Origin: Caulobacter sp.
Lineage (GTDB): Bacteria > Pseudomonadota > Alphaproteobacteria > Caulobacterales > Caulobacteraceae
Direction of reading: 5' to 3'
Length of the DNA stretch: 64,000 nucleotides
NCBI RefSeq assembly: GCF_017744445.1
Contig: NZ_JAGIBH010000002.1
Coordinates: 62,001-126,000, forward strand
How positions within the stretch are numbered: the stretch's first letter is position 1; each line of letters opens with the position of its first letter. The notes under the pieces were generated by a model that was not told the DNA's origin, did not search any database, and saw nothing but the letters and a program-made list of their open reading frames with translations. A program made the translations under genes and the position numbers. Shown in pieces: positions 35,175-45,799 of the stretch.

Positions 35175-38069
35175 GTGACCTTTCTGAGACGAACTCTATT
35201 GGCGGTCTTGTACGCTTGCGCCCTGATCGCGCCCTTTGCGACAGAGGGGGCGGCTGCAGCCGAGCGCGCCACGACCATCGTCCTGCCCGCCCAGCCGCTG
35301 AGCCGGGCGCTGGGCGAGCTGGGTCGCCAGACCGGCGTCGACGTCCTGGCCTCGCCCGCCGTGGTCGGCAATCGCCGCGCTCCCGCCGTGCGTGCCCGGC
35401 TGACGCCCGGCCAGGCGCTGGAGCGGCTGCTGGCCGACTCGGGCCTGACCTATGAACTGGCCGAGCCCGGCGTCTATGTGGTGCGCGTGCGCCCCAACGC
35501 GCCGGCCGAGAAGCCCGAACCGCCGACCGCCCTGCCCGAGCTGCTGATCGTCGGGGTGCGCAGCCAGAACGTCGACCAGCCACGCGATCCCGACGACATC
35601 CAGCCCTATCAGGTCTTCGAGCGCAGCACGCTGCGCGGCGCCCAGAGCCTGTCGGCCGACGACTTCCTCCAGACCTGGCTGACGGCCAATACCTACAGCT
35701 ACCAGTCGGTGCCCGGGCGCCAGCGCGGCCTGCCGCCCTCGCGCTCGAACTTCGCGTTCCGCAACCCCAGCGCCCAGGGCGCCACCCTGGTGCTGGTGGA
35801 CGGGCGGCGCATGCCCGCCGTAGCGCTCAGCAACCAGATGACCCAGGCCGACGTCGCCCCCATTCCCCTGGCCGCGATTGGCCGCATCGAGAGCCTGGGC
35901 TCCAGCAGCGGCGCGCTCTACGGCCTGGGCGCGGTCAATGGCGTGGTCAATCTGGTGCTGGACCGCGACTATAACGGCGCCGAGGTCGCCGCCACCTACG
36001 GCGCCGGAAAGAAGGGCGACGGCGAATACGGCCGATTCGACGCGCGCCTGGGCTGGAGCTCCAAGGACGGCGGCACGGCGATGATGATCCGCTACGGCCA
36101 GCGTCGCTACAACGGCGTCACCGTCGGCGACCGGGTCGAGGCCTATGCGCCGCTCGACGGATCCCAGCGCAAGGTCGGCCAGACCTACAACTACCCGTCG
36201 GGAAACGGCGTCACGCTGTACGGCGTCAGCGGCCCCTTCACCGTCGCCGGCGTCTCGATGCTGAAAAGCTACATCCCGGCCGACTACGACGGCAGGGAGC
36301 CGATCGAGGCGGTGCTGATCCGCAATGCCGGCCTGTCCGCGCCGGGCCTGGCGCCGGCCCACCGGAACGCGCAGCTCACGACCGACAGCCGCTCCGACGC
36401 GGTCCTGGCCAATCTGCGCCAGCGGCTGTGGCCCGGCGCCGAGGCCTATGTCGACTACATCTACCTGGCCAGCCACGACGCGTATTTCGCGCCCTATGGC
36501 GCCTTCTCCACGCGGCTGACGCCGGGCCAGGGCGCGGGAGCGAGGTTTTCGGGATCGGGGCCTATCGAGCTGGTCGCGCCCACGCCCTACAGCGCCGGGA
36601 CCACCGACACCCGGACGATCTCGCGCCGCGTCACCGTGGGCCTGGTGTTCGACCTGCCGGCGCGCTGGCGCGGCGGCGTCGACTACGCCGTGGGCAGCGC
36701 CCGCTATCGCGGGCTGGCCGACGATCTGGCCTTCCCGTACGAAGCCCCGCAGAACGTCGCCGCCGGGACGACGCCGGACGGCCGGGCCGCGCCCAATCCC
36801 TTCGGCGACCAGGCCAAGTTCATGGCGGATCTGGCGCTCTACAAGGTCAAGCCCGCGTCGGCCGAGCCATACAACTCCACCCGGCTGGAGGACATATCGC
36901 TACGCGCCTCGGGACCGATCGCGCGGCTCAAGGGGCAGGATCTGACGCTGTCCCTGACCGCCCAGCAACTCTGGGAGGGCATCCCCCATATCCCGGGCGC
37001 CGCCAGCTTCCATCTCTCGACGCGCTCTCGCTCGCTGTTCGGCGAGCTTCGCGCGCCGCTGGAGGACGTCTTGGGGGTGCGAGGCCTGGAGCTGCAGGCG
37101 GCGGCGCGACATCAGACCGGCCGGATCCGCTTCGTCTATGGCGGGTTCGCCAAGGTGCGAAAGTCCGCCGGTCTCTATCTGATCGGCCTGAAGGCCGAAC
37201 CCGTCCGGGGCCTGATCCTGCGCGGCGCCTTCGCCTCGGGGGCTCAGCTGCCCGATCCGGCGATGTACATGAACCTGCGGGGGACCGACGGCAGCAACCT
37301 GATCGACCCCAAGCGCGACCCGAACCGCCCCATCTCGGCCGACGGCTGGTTCTGGAGCGTCAGTGGCGGCGCGCCGGATCTCAAGCCGGACCAGATCCGG
37401 ACCTATTCAGCGGGCGTGGTGCTGAGCTCGCCGCTAGTCCCGCGCACCCGGCTGTCGGTCGACTACACCCGCATCGAGGGCCACGACCTGCTGGTCCAGG
37501 TCCATCGCGGCTCGGACTTCTACATCCTCAACGAGGACCGCCTTCCCGGAACCGTCATCCGCGCCCCGCTGACCGACGCCGACCGCGCCAGGGGCTATAC
37601 CGGCGGCAAGATCCTGGAGGTGCGCGACCTCAATGAGAACAGCGGCTCCAGCCTGATCCAGGCCGTGGACATGACCGCCCAGCACGACCTCGACCTGGCC
37701 GGCGGCCGCCTCAGCCTGAGCGCCACCGCGACCTGGCAGCCGACCCTGCTGTCGCGCAACGCGCCCGACAACTGGCTGGGCAAACGCACGCCCGACGGCG
37801 GCGCGCCCGACTGGCGCGGGGCGGCCGGGGTGCGCTGGTCAACCGCGAACTTCTCGGCCTCGGCCACGGCCCGCTACGTCGCCGCCAATATTCCGACCTC
37901 GCTCGTGGCCCGCTCGACGGTGGACCTGGCCTTGGGCTGGAGCCTGCCGCGTCCGCTCGGCGCCTCGGAGACCGAGCTAAGGCTGGGCGTGCGCAACCTG
38001 TTCGATCGCTGGTCGATCGACGATCCGCTCAAGCGCCGGCTGGAGGCGACCCTCATCGCTCGCTTCTAG
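35175..38069 (+). CDS. TonB-dependent receptor with STN domain
   Basis: 964-aa outer-membrane receptor starting with GTG. Signal peptide about 1-28. STN (secretin/TonB short N-terminal) domain about 40-98 (LSRALGELGRQTGVDVLAS, LTPGQALERLLADSGLTY). Plug domain about 130-245 (ATLVLVDGRRMP, LYGLGAVNGVVNLVL). The beta-barrel runs to a C-terminal aromatic end (LIARF). STN domains usually signal to an inner-membrane anti-sigma factor, but no sigma/anti-sigma pair is adjacent. The substrate is unknown. Two periplasmic proteins are encoded downstream. Confidence 0.93.
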   Translation: MTFLRRTLLAVLYACALIAPFATEGAAAAERATTIVLPAQPLSRALGELGRQTGVDVLASPAVVGNRRAPAVRARLTPGQALERLLADSGLTYELAEPGVYVVRVRPNAPAEKPEPPTALPELLIVGVRSQNVDQPRDPDDIQPYQVFERSTLRGAQSLSADDFLQTWLTANTYSYQSVPGRQRGLPPSRSNFAFRNPSAQGATLVLVDGRRMPAVALSNQMTQADVAPIPLAAIGRIESLGSSSGALYGLGAVNGVVNLVLDRDYNGAEVAATYGAGKKGDGEYGRFDARLGWSSKDGGTAMMIRYGQRRYNGVTVGDRVEAYAPLDGSQRKVGQTYNYPSGNGVTLYGVSGPFTVAGVSMLKSYIPADYDGREPIEAVLIRNAGLSAPGLAPAHRNAQLTTDSRSDAVLANLRQRLWPGAEAYVDYIYLASHDAYFAPYGAFSTRLTPGQGAGARFSGSGPIELVAPTPYSAGTTDTRTISRRVTVGLVFDLPARWRGGVDYAVGSARYRGLADDLAFPYEAPQNVAAGTTPDGRAAPNPFGDQAKFMADLALYKVKPASAEPYNSTRLEDISLRASGPIARLKGQDLTLSLTAQQLWEGIPHIPGAASFHLSTRSRSLFGELRAPLEDVLGVRGLELQAAARHQTGRIRFVYGGFAKVRKSAGLYLIGLKAEPVRGLILRGAFASGAQLPDPAMYMNLRGTDGSNLIDPKRDPNRPISADGWFWSVSGGAPDLKPDQIRTYSAGVVLSSPLVPRTRLSVDYTRIEGHDLLVQVHRGSDFYILNEDRLPGTVIRAPLTDADRARGYTGGKILEVRDLNENSGSSLIQAVDMTAQHDLDLAGGRLSLSATATWQPTLLSRNAPDNWLGKRTPDGGAPDWRGAAGVRWSTANFSASATARYVAANIPTSLVARSTVDLALGWSLPRPLGASETELRLGVRNLFDRWSIDDPLKRRLEATLIARF

Positions 38070-38139
38070 AGCGTAAGGCTTTGCGGCCGCGACGGTGACG
38101 CTATCAAGGTCGCCCTGCGTCGAGTCTTGTGGGGAAGGC

Positions 38140-39699
38140 ATGCGTATCGGGTGGGCGGTCGCTCTGGCTGCGACCGTGTCGGTGATCTGCAGCGGGGCGG
38201 CCGGGCCTGCCGCCGCCAGCACCGCCGCGAGCCGCGCCCAGGTCGCCGCCAAGCTGACCCCGCACACGCCCTGGACTCCGCCGCCCGACGCCATGACCGC
38301 CCCGCTAAAGGCGGCGCTGGAGAAGCTGAAGGCCGACGACTATCCGGGCGTCTACGCCCTGGCCAAGCCCTATACCGAGCGGCCCGACTTCGAGACCCTG
38401 CCAGAGACCGTGCGTCACCTGGCCTGGCACCTGGTCGGGCTGGGCGCCTGGCAGACCGACCGTGGGCCCGAGGCCCACAAGGCCTTCAAGACCTCGTCCA
38501 AGCTGGCCGGAGCGATCGGTTGGGACTGGCTCTACCGGTCCTACACCGCCGCGAATGACAAAGATCCGCACGACGCGGTCTACGCCTTCACGACCATGCT
38601 CGAGACCGATCCGGAGCCGCTGGCCCAGGTCGACGACGCCTTCATCGGCGAGCTGCGTCGCCAGGCGCTGGAGCTGCCGCGCGGCGAGCAGCGGCTGATG
38701 GCCCTGGCCGACGACCTGCTGGACGTCGACTGGAAGCCGCGCGACGCCACGGGCGACTGGAGCGACTTCTGGCTGGAGCACGCCGCCCGGCTGCTGGATC
38801 GCGGCGACGTGGCCCGGGCCGGCAAGACGATGGCGCGGGTGACCTCCCCCGACGCCCTGGCCTCGGCCCGCGCCGACCGCCGCTTCGCCCCGCTGCTGCG
38901 CCAGGATCCCGCCCGCTTCGACGTGGCCAAGGCCCATGCCGCCCGGCTGGCGGCGACCCGCGCCCGCATGGCCGAGAAGCCCCGCTCCGTCGGCGCGGTC
39001 AACGCCTACGCCCTGGCATTGTTCGGCATGGGCCGCGCCGCCGAGGTCGTGACGGTGACGCAGGCCGCGCTCGAGCGTCGCCTCGACAGCTGGGACGACG
39101 CCAAGGACCGCCCCTGGCTGCTCGACATCCAGGCCCGCGCGCTGCGGGACCTCGGCCGCTTCGACGACGCGCTGGTCGCCTGGCGCATGGCGACCCGGCC
39201 CGAGATCGGCGGTGGGGTCAGCCAGGAGCTGAACCTGGCCGACGCCCTGCTGGAGCTGGACCGTCCGGCCGAGACCCTGACCATCGTCGGCGGGGTTAAG
39301 CCCGACAAGATCAGCGCCTTTGGCCGCATGGTCGCCGCCAACCTGTCGGCCTGCGCCAACGCCCAGCTGGGCGACCGCGCCGGGGTCGAACGCGCCTTCG
39401 CCGCCCTAGCCGCCGACCGCGACGCCATTCCGTTCCTGGAGATGAGCGGCCATCTGTGCGCCGGCGACCAGGACGGCGCGGCCGCCGTGCTGATCGCCCT
39501 GCTCAAGGATCCCGAGACCCGGCTGGAAGCCCTGGCCGACGCCCAGGACTATCCGGAAGAGGCCGTTACCGCTCCGTTCCGCCGCGCCCAGCTGGCCCGC
39601 CGCCGCGCGCTCTACGCCCGCCCCGACGTCCGCGCCGCCATCGCCGCCGTCGCCGCCGTCGGCCGCGTCGAGCGCCAGCCCTATCCGGCGGTCTACTGA
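38140..39699 (+). CDS. Periplasmic helical-repeat protein (TPR-like), unknown function
   Basis: 519-aa protein with a signal peptide (about 1-27). The mature part is dominated by helical A/L-rich repeats typical of degenerate TPRs (for example ALRDLGRFDDALVAWRMATR). Its stop overlaps the start of the next gene (TGATG), and the gene follows the TonB receptor by 70 bp, so the three probably form an operon. I do not recognise a named family. Confidence 0.75.
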   Translation: MRIGWAVALAATVSVICSGAAGPAAASTAASRAQVAAKLTPHTPWTPPPDAMTAPLKAALEKLKADDYPGVYALAKPYTERPDFETLPETVRHLAWHLVGLGAWQTDRGPEAHKAFKTSSKLAGAIGWDWLYRSYTAANDKDPHDAVYAFTTMLETDPEPLAQVDDAFIGELRRQALELPRGEQRLMALADDLLDVDWKPRDATGDWSDFWLEHAARLLDRGDVARAGKTMARVTSPDALASARADRRFAPLLRQDPARFDVAKAHAARLAATRARMAEKPRSVGAVNAYALALFGMGRAAEVVTVTQAALERRLDSWDDAKDRPWLLDIQARALRDLGRFDDALVAWRMATRPEIGGGVSQELNLADALLELDRPAETLTIVGGVKPDKISAFGRMVAANLSACANAQLGDRAGVERAFAALAADRDAIPFLEMSGHLCAGDQDGAAAVLIALLKDPETRLEALADAQDYPEEAVTAPFRRAQLARRRALYARPDVRAAIAAVAAVGRVERQPYPAVY

Positions 39700-40931
39700 T
39701 GCGCCGCCTGCTGCCTGCCCTCACGGCGGCTCTGACGCTCGCCACGCCGGCCATGGCCCAGCGCTTCGCCGACGTACCGCTGGAGCTCACCCGCCCCGCC
39801 GACTCCGTGGCCCAGGTCGAGCGCGAGGTCCGAGCCGGCAGCCCGATCAGCGCCTTCGACCACCAGCAAATCCACGACCTGTGGCAGGCCCTGGCCGACG
39901 ACGACGCCCTGCGCCTGCGGCTGCTGAACGCCCTGGCGACGCTGAACTTCGGCTCCGTCGACCCGATCGACGACGAGGACGCGTTCTGGGAGGACCAGGC
40001 TCGGCTGCTGGTCGACAGCGGCGCCGCGCCCCGGACCGTGCTGGCCGCCCTCAAGCGCCTGGTCGGCGTCGACGAGCAGCTGGGCGCGGCCCTGTCGCCC
40101 CGCTTCGCCCCCGCCCGCCGGCTGGACGAGGCCTGGTTCGAGCCCACCGCCATCGTCATGCGCGCCTTCACCCGCGCCGACCGGCTGGCGGTCAAGGAGA
40201 CCGACCGCCTGGCCCTGGTCACCCTGCGCGCCGACCTCTTGGAGCGCCTGGGCCGTCCCGCCGAGGCCCTGGCCCTGGTCGACAAGGCCCTGCTGCGGGT
40301 CGAGGTCTCGCCGCAGACCTTCGCCGATACGGACGGCGCCCTGCTGAACCTGCGCGCCGAGCGGGCCTTCAGCCTGTGGCAGCTGGGCCGCTTCGACGAG
40401 GCCATCGCCGAGGACCGCGCCATCGTAAAGGCGGCCCGTCCCGGCGAAAGCTACGACGGCTGGGCGGACAACATGCTGATCGGCCACCTCGCCGGCAGCG
40501 GCCGCGCCCAGGAAGCCCTGAAGGCGATGGACTACTTCCTCTATCGCCCCAACGGCAATCTGGGCGACTGGGTCGTGGCGCGGTCTGTCTGCGTCAATGT
40601 CCAGCTGGGCCGGCTGACCGCCGCCCGCCGCGACCTGAAGGACCTGAAGGGCGAGGCCCTGCCCGCCCGCACCTACGCCCTGCTGTGCCTGGACGACCTG
40701 GACGCCGCCGCCGCCAGCTACCGCGCCCGACTGGCCGATCCCGACGCCGCGCCCTGGGCGGTCCTGGCCCTGTCCGCCCGCGCCCGGCCCAAGGTGGTCG
40801 CCCCCTGGGACGCCACGCTGCTGGACCGCCAGGCCGAGGTCGCCGCCCGCGCCGACATCCAGGCCGCCCTGGTCAAGGCCGGCGGCGCGCGGCGCTCCCC
40901 GCTCGTCCCGTCGGGCGGCGAGAACTGGTGA
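39699..40931 (+). CDS. Periplasmic helical-repeat protein, partner of preceding gene
   Basis: 410-aa protein with a signal peptide ending near PAMAQRF and a helical-repeat body (ERLGRPAEALALVDKALLRV, LWQLGRFDEAIAEDRAIVKA are TPR-like). It shows general similarity in style to the preceding protein, suggesting an old duplication. The start overlaps the preceding stop. Function unknown; linkage to the STN-TonB receptor suggests a role in its transport or signalling (inference). Confidence 0.75.
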   Translation: MRRLLPALTAALTLATPAMAQRFADVPLELTRPADSVAQVEREVRAGSPISAFDHQQIHDLWQALADDDALRLRLLNALATLNFGSVDPIDDEDAFWEDQARLLVDSGAAPRTVLAALKRLVGVDEQLGAALSPRFAPARRLDEAWFEPTAIVMRAFTRADRLAVKETDRLALVTLRADLLERLGRPAEALALVDKALLRVEVSPQTFADTDGALLNLRAERAFSLWQLGRFDEAIAEDRAIVKAARPGESYDGWADNMLIGHLAGSGRAQEALKAMDYFLYRPNGNLGDWVVARSVCVNVQLGRLTAARRDLKDLKGEALPARTYALLCLDDLDAAAASYRARLADPDAAPWAVLALSARARPKVVAPWDATLLDRQAEVAARADIQAALVKAGGARRSPLVPSGGENW

Positions 40932-40999
40932 CAGACTGCTGCCACTCCCCGTCAGCAGACCCCCTAGCCGAGACCCGCGCGCGTCCCTAACTTGGGGCC

Positions 41000-43258
41000 A
41001 TGCCTTCTTCCGATAACAGCGGCGTCTCGGACGTCTCCACGCCCTTCGTCATGGACACTGTCGGCGACGTGGCCGCCGGCGTCATGCCCATGCTCTGGAC
41101 CCCGCACCGCCCCGAGCGGCCGGAGAAGTCCGAAGGCGGCAAGAAGTTCAAGCTGGTCTCCGACTACCAGCCCGCCGGCGACCAGCCGACCGCCATCGCC
41201 GAGCTGGTCGAGGGCATCAAGAACCGCGACCAGGACCAGGTGCTGCTGGGCGTCACCGGCTCGGGCAAGACCTTCACCATGGCCCAGGTCATCGAGCGCA
41301 CCCAGCGCCCGGCCCTGATCCTGGCCCCGAACAAGACCCTGGCCGCCCAGCTCTACAGCGAGATGAAGGGGTTCTTCCCCGACAACGCGGTCGAGTACTT
41401 CGTCAGCTACTACGACTACTACCAGCCGGAAGCCTACGTGCCCCGGACCGACACCTTCATCGAGAAGGACAGCTCGATCAACGAGCAGATCGACCGCATG
41501 CGCCACTCGGCCACCCGGGCGATCCTGGAGCGCGACGACGTCATCGTCGTGGCCTCGGTCAGCTGCATCTACGGCATTGGCTCGGTCGAGACCTACACCG
41601 CCATGACCTTCACCCTGACGGTCGGCGACAAGGTCAACGAGAAGCAGCTGATCGCCGACCTGGTGGCCCAGCAGTACAAGCGCAACGACCAGGCCTTCGA
41701 GCGCGGCACGTTCCGCCGCCGGGGCGACACCATCGAGATCTTCCCCGCCCACTACGAGGACCGCGCCTGGCGCGTGACCATGTTCGGCGACGAGGTCGAG
41801 GCGATCAGCGAGTTCGACACCCTGACCGGCAAGAAGACGTCGGAGCTGGAGACCATCAAGGTCTACGCCAACAGCCACCACGTCACCCCGCGCCCGACCC
41901 TGCGCCAGGCGATCATCGCCATCCGCCAGGAGCTGAAGGAGCGGCTGGAGTGGCTGGTCGCCAACGGCAAGCTGCTGGAGGCCCAGCGCCTGGAGCAGCG
42001 CACGACCTTTGACCTCGAGATGATCGAGACCACCGGCTCGTGCGCCGGCATCGAGAACTACAGCCGCTACCTGTCGGGCCGCCGGCCGGGCGAGCCGCCG
42101 CCGACCTTCTTCGAATACATCCCCGACAACGCCCTGCTGTTCACCGACGAGAGCCACCAGACGGTTCCGCAGATCGGCGCCATGTACAAGGGCGACCGCA
42201 ACCGCAAATGGACCCTGGCCGAGTACGGCTTCCGCCTGCCCTCGGCGCTGGATAACCGCCCCCTCAAGTTCGAGGAGTGGGACGCCATGCGGCCCCAGTC
42301 GGTGCACGTTTCCGCCACCCCGGCCGACTGGGAGCTGGAGCGGGCCGGCGGCGTCTTCGCCGAGCAGGTCATCCGCCCCACCGGCCTGATCGACCCGCCG
42401 GTCGAGGTGCGCCCGGTCTCCAAGGACGGCGCCAGCCAGGTCGACGACGTGGTCGACGAGATCCGCCAGACCATCAAGAAGGGCTACCGCACCCTGGTCA
42501 CCGTGCTGACCAAGAAGATGGCCGAGGACCTGTCGGAGTACCTGAACGAGCAGGGCATCAAGGTCCGCTACATGCACTCCGACATCGATACGCTGGAGCG
42601 CATCGAGATCATCCGCGAGCTGCGGATGGGCAATATCGACGTCCTGGTCGGCATCAACCTGCTGCGCGAGGGCCTGGACATCCCCGAGTGCGGCTTCGTG
42701 GCCATTCTCGACGCCGACAAGGAAGGTTTCCTGCGCTCGGAGACCAGCCTGATCCAGACCATCGGCCGGGCCGCGCGGAACGTCGACGGCAAGGTCATCC
42801 TCTATGCCGACCGGATCACCGGCAGCATGGAGCGGGCCATGGCCGAGACCGCCCGCCGCCGCGAGAAGCAGCACGCCTATAACCTCGAGCACGGCATCAC
42901 GCCCGAGAGCGTCAAGCGCGACATCAAGGACATCCTCAACAGCCCCTACGAGCGCGGCGACCGCGTGCTGGTGCCGATGGGCATGTCCGAAACCGACGAC
43001 CGCCCGTTCAGCGGCGACAACTTCAAGGCCGCGCTCAAGGACCTGGAAGCCAAGATGCGCGAGGCCGCCGCGAACCTCGAGTTCGAGACGGCCGCGCGGC
43101 TGCGCGATGAGATCAAGCGGATGAAGCTGATGGATCTCGAGTTCGCCAATGAGGTGCTGTCGGCGACGGGGGACGAGGTGGATCGGTCCGCGCCGAAGCG
43201 GATTCGGGCGGAGATCCGGGCGGAGAAGGCGGAAGAGTTCCGGAAGAAGCGGAAATAG
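41000..43258 (+). CDS. uvrB: Excinuclease ABC subunit B
   Basis: Nucleotide-excision repair helicase-like subunit, 752 aa with a longer N-terminus than E. coli UvrB. Walker A GVTGSGKT is near residues 84-91. The DNA-clamping beta-hairpin region carries the [12 protein letters not shown] signature. The helicase C-terminal motifs include [19 protein letters not shown] and QTIGRAARN. The UVR motif for UvrC binding is at about 687-722. No SOS box (GTTC-N7-GTTC) was seen in the short upstream gap. Confidence 0.98.
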   Translation: MPSSDNSGVSDVSTPFVMDTVGDVAAGVMPMLWTPHRPERPEKSEGGKKFKLVSDYQPAGDQPTAIAELVEGIKNRDQDQVLLGVTGSGKTFTMAQVIERTQRPALILAPNKTLAAQLYSEMKGFFPDNAVEYFVSYYDYYQPEAYVPRTDTFIEKDSSINEQIDRMRHSATRAILERDDVIVVASVSCIYGIGSVETYTAMTFTLTVGDKVNEKQLIADLVAQQYKRNDQAFERGTFRRRGDTIEIFPAHYEDRAWRVTMFGDEVEAISEFDTLTGKKTSELETIKVYANSHHVTPRPTLRQAIIAIRQELKERLEWLVANGKLLEAQRLEQRTTFDLEMIETTGSCAGIENYSRYLSGRRPGEPPPTFFEYIPDNALLFTDESHQTVPQIGAMYKGDRNRKWTLAEYGFRLPSALDNRPLKFEEWDAMRPQSVHVSATPADWELERAGGVFAEQVIRPTGLIDPPVEVRPVSKDGASQVDDVVDEIRQTIKKGYRTLVTVLTKKMAEDLSEYLNEQGIKVRYMHSDIDTLERIEIIRELRMGNIDVLVGINLLREGLDIPECGFVAILDADKEGFLRSETSLIQTIGRAARNVDGKVILYADRITGSMERAMAETARRREKQHAYNLEHGITPESVKRDIKDILNSPYERGDRVLVPMGMSETDDRPFSGDNFKAALKDLEAKMREAAANLEFETAARLRDEIKRMKLMDLEFANEVLSATGDEVDRSAPKRIRAEIRAEKAEEFRKKRK

Positions 43259-43266
43259 CTCAGCAG

Positions 43267-43404
43267 AGCGCCCCCTCCGTCACGTCGCCTATCGGCGCCG
43301 CGCCACCTCCCCCGCAAGCGGGGCAGGAGGGTGAAGCTTCCTCCTCCCTCGTGAAACGGGGGAGGTGGATCGCTGCGGATACGCAGCGAGACGGAGGGGG
43401 CGCT
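43267..43404. repeat. Palindromic element F (138 bp), convergent junction
   Basis: Outer arms AGCGCCCCCTCCGTC / GACGGAGGGGGCGCT and inner CCACCTCCCCC / GGGGGAGGTGG. It fills the gap between uvrB and the converging DUF1349 gene. Other stems inside (ATCGCTGCGGATACGCAGCGA) make the element a multi-hairpin structure. Confidence 0.9.
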
Positions 43405-43413
43405 CTCCGCCGC

Positions 43414-44031
43414 CTACGCCCCCTTGATCTCCACCTTCGAGATCCGCGCCGAAAACCCCTTCCCCAACGGCGCCGCCGCCACTACGCCAACCTCCACACT
43501 CTCGCCCATCGGCAGATACCCGTACCGATCCACCACCCACTCCCCATCCCCGAACGCATGCGAGCAGATCACCGTCTGCCCCTGCCGCGCCACCCGCACC
43601 CGGACGGCCTTCCCCGTCGCGACCTCGAACGCCGTCCCGTCCGACCAGTCCCGCGTGAACACGCTGGCCACGTGCGGCTTGCCCTTCAGCCACTCCACCC
43701 CGTGCTTCATCCAGGTCGCGGCGTCGACGCGCAGCATCAGGCCGGTCTGGTCGGCGTCGGCGGCGTAGTCGCCGTCCAGCACGGCGGTCAGCACGAAGTC
43801 GCCCGCCTGCCGGCGGAAGAAGAAGTGGCCGCTGTCGACCACCGGCCCGCCGACCGTCTTGCGCCAGAAGTCCGAGCCCGGCTCGGCCGCGCAAGCCAGG
43901 GTCCCGTCCCGCCACGTCCAGCTTTTCGGTGCGTTCAGCCAGCGCCAGTCGTCAGCGGCGAAGGCCGCGCCTGGCACGGCAAGCGCGGCGGCGGCCAGCA
44001 GCAAGGATCGGCGGTCGGTAGCGAGGGTCAT
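43414..44031 (-). CDS. Secreted DUF1349 (concanavalin-like) protein
   Basis: About 205 aa. The N-terminus has a twin-arginine-like signal (DRRSLLLAAAALAV, cleavage near AAFAAD). The mature part matches DUF1349: WLNAPKSWTW, SDFWRKT, FFFRRQAGDF, DQTGLMLRVD and MKHGVEWLKG. Such proteins are predicted jelly-roll/lectin-like carbohydrate binders or enolase-regulation-like proteins; function here is unknown. An ATG at 44049 is an alternative start. Confidence 0.88.
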   Translation of the reverse strand: MTLATDRRSLLLAAAALAVPGAAFAADDWRWLNAPKSWTWRDGTLACAAEPGSDFWRKTVGGPVVDSGHFFFRRQAGDFVLTAVLDGDYAADADQTGLMLRVDAATWMKHGVEWLKGKPHVASVFTRDWSDGTAFEVATGKAVRVRVARQGQTVICSHAFGDGEWVVDRYGYLPMGESVEVGVVAAAPLGKGFSARISKVEIKGA

Positions 44032-44209
44032 CAAAGCGGCTCCGGACAATTCGAGGCCGTCCCAGCTATTGGCATTCCAGCGTTCGGTAAAGCGCAGTGG
44101 TCTTATCTTCGCGTTCTGGTGGAGCTGCCCAAAAAAACGCGGAAAGTCAGAACCCTCCCCTTCCCCCGCAACTCGCTGTAGTCAGGATCCAGGGACAAGG
44201 ACCGACCGC

Positions 44210-44929
44210 ATGAGCGAGAACGCCGGAACCGGCATGGCCGACAAGCTGGCCGGGGTGCTGATCACCGCCGGCCTGGTGGGCTGCGGCTTCGCGGGGCTGG
44301 CCCTGGTCCAGACCTGGTTCGAGCAGCGCGACGCGGCCATTCTGCGCACCATCCCCGACGTGCTGGTGACCTGGCGCGAGGGCGGCGACACCTTCCTGCC
44401 GATGATGCTGATCGCCATCGCCCCGCTGATCCTGCTGCCCGGCGCCTTCGGCCTCAGCCGCGGCATGCCGCCGGTCACCCGCCGCGCCCGCTGGATGCTG
44501 GTCGCCGTCACCGCCGCCCTAGTCGCGACCGGCGTCGCCTGGGGCGGCATCGCCGGCCGCCAGGAAGTCGGCGTCGCCACCCCGTTCGGCGCGGCCTGGC
44601 TCTATGACGGCAAGGCCCGCGAGCACTGGTCCTGGGGCACGGCGACCAGCGTCGGCATCGGCTGCACCAACCAGAAGGACGAGACCACCGGCAAGGTCGA
44701 GCCCAAGCTCAACTACGACGTGGCCTTCCCGAGCGGGCGCGAGGCGAACCTGGCGCGCGAGACGGGGGACATGAAGACCCTGACGGCGCGGCTGGCGGTG
44801 ATCGATGCGAACCTCCGCGCACGCGGCGTGGCGCGGTTCGTCAGCACGGACGCCGGGTGCGTGGCGTACTACGGGCGGGGGTTGGCGGAGGCGGATGTGG
44901 TGAGGCTGCGGGGGGTGTTGGGGCGGTGA
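44210..44929 (+). CDS. Membrane protein of unknown function
   Basis: 239-aa protein with an N-terminal membrane segment (about 14-32) and two more (about 64-81 and 93-111), followed by a periplasmic or cytosolic domain (about 115-239) with two cysteines (IGCTNQKDE, DAGCVAYYG). No named family recognised. It starts after ACCGACCGC with a moderate ribosome-binding region (AGGGACAAGG). Confidence 0.75.
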   Translation: MSENAGTGMADKLAGVLITAGLVGCGFAGLALVQTWFEQRDAAILRTIPDVLVTWREGGDTFLPMMLIAIAPLILLPGAFGLSRGMPPVTRRARWMLVAVTAALVATGVAWGGIAGRQEVGVATPFGAAWLYDGKAREHWSWGTATSVGIGCTNQKDETTGKVEPKLNYDVAFPSGREANLARETGDMKTLTARLAVIDANLRARGVARFVSTDAGCVAYYGRGLAEADVVRLRGVLGR

Positions 44930-44947
44930 GGGACCGTGGGTTTGCGA

Positions 44948-45799
44948 CTACGGATTATTCAGCCCTACTTTTTTTGGCGTTGATTTTAGCTCAATAACTT
45001 GCGGCTTACCGTCCAGCCCCGGCATTTCAATCTTCTGATCACGATCGAAATAGTCGACGATGGACTCAACACACTTAATCATCGCGTGATAACTATCCAC
45101 GCGTAGTTCATCAGCAATTTCTCGAGACTGACTTATCATTGCATCGAGGGAAGTGAATTCGGCCTTCACCAAAGCCTCTTTATCTTTGTCAGCCGATCCT
45201 ACTACAGCTGTCCCTTCGTTGCTCTCCACCTTTAGCAATGACATCGCTTGGGTCCGTAACGCACGGTACATTGTTAGCATTTCAATAAGTGAATTGAAGC
45301 GGTCATCGAGATCGATGATCATATTTGAAAATTCGTAACCCCCTACGCGTTTAGCCCTGTAAAGTTCGTCTCCGGAAATATTTATCCTACTGGGATAATT
45401 CGCATAACCTTGCAACGCCGCAGAGACGAACTGCGCCTTTCCTTCTTTGTGAAGCGTCATCGCCACATCTGCATCACCAACGTAACCACTGGTGAAAGTG
45501 TAGGATTTATTGACTACTCGGAAGAGTGAGACCATCGCGATGTCATCGCGCTCTCGCTCATCATCGCTCTTTTGTTTGCGAGTAACAGCGGCTGCGACCT
45601 TCGCGCCGACGTAAGCACCGACCAATGCGCCAATGAGACCGATCCCACCCGTGACGAAATCAGCTGCATAGTCGTGCTTATCATCGGGTAATTTCTCGAC
45701 GATGACTTTGATAGGCTGCACAGCGGTGAGCGTCGTCGGCAACGGGGCCTTCGAAACAATCGCTGCTTGAGCTTTAACCGGAGGCGTGGGCGTCGTCAT
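44948..45799 (-). CDS. Low-GC glycine-zipper membrane protein, unknown
   Basis: 283-aa protein. A single hydrophobic segment (about 46-71) contains a glycine zipper (GGIGLIGALVGAYVGAKVAAA). A cytosolic domain rich in charged residues and a helical C-terminus follow. Base composition is clearly lower in GC than the neighbours, and codons such as TTA, ATA and AGA-type choices are frequent, which suggests horizontal transfer. It resembles membrane-anchored helical proteins sometimes found on islands. No function assigned. Confidence 0.75.
   Translation of the reverse strand: MTTPTPPVKAQAAIVSKAPLPTTLTAVQPIKVIVEKLPDDKHDYAADFVTGGIGLIGALVGAYVGAKVAAAVTRKQKSDDERERDDIAMVSLFRVVNKSYTFTSGYVGDADVAMTLHKEGKAQFVSAALQGYANYPSRINISGDELYRAKRVGGYEFSNMIIDLDDRFNSLIEMLTMYRALRTQAMSLLKVESNEGTAVVGSADKDKEALVKAEFTSLDAMISQSREIADELRVDSYHAMIKCVESIVDYFDRDQKIEMPGLDGKPQVIELKSTPKKVGLNNP

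Noticed and set aside
40932..40999. LexA-type SOS box upstream of uvrB
   Set aside because: No GTTC-N7-GTTC match was seen in the gap, although the site could lie further upstream.
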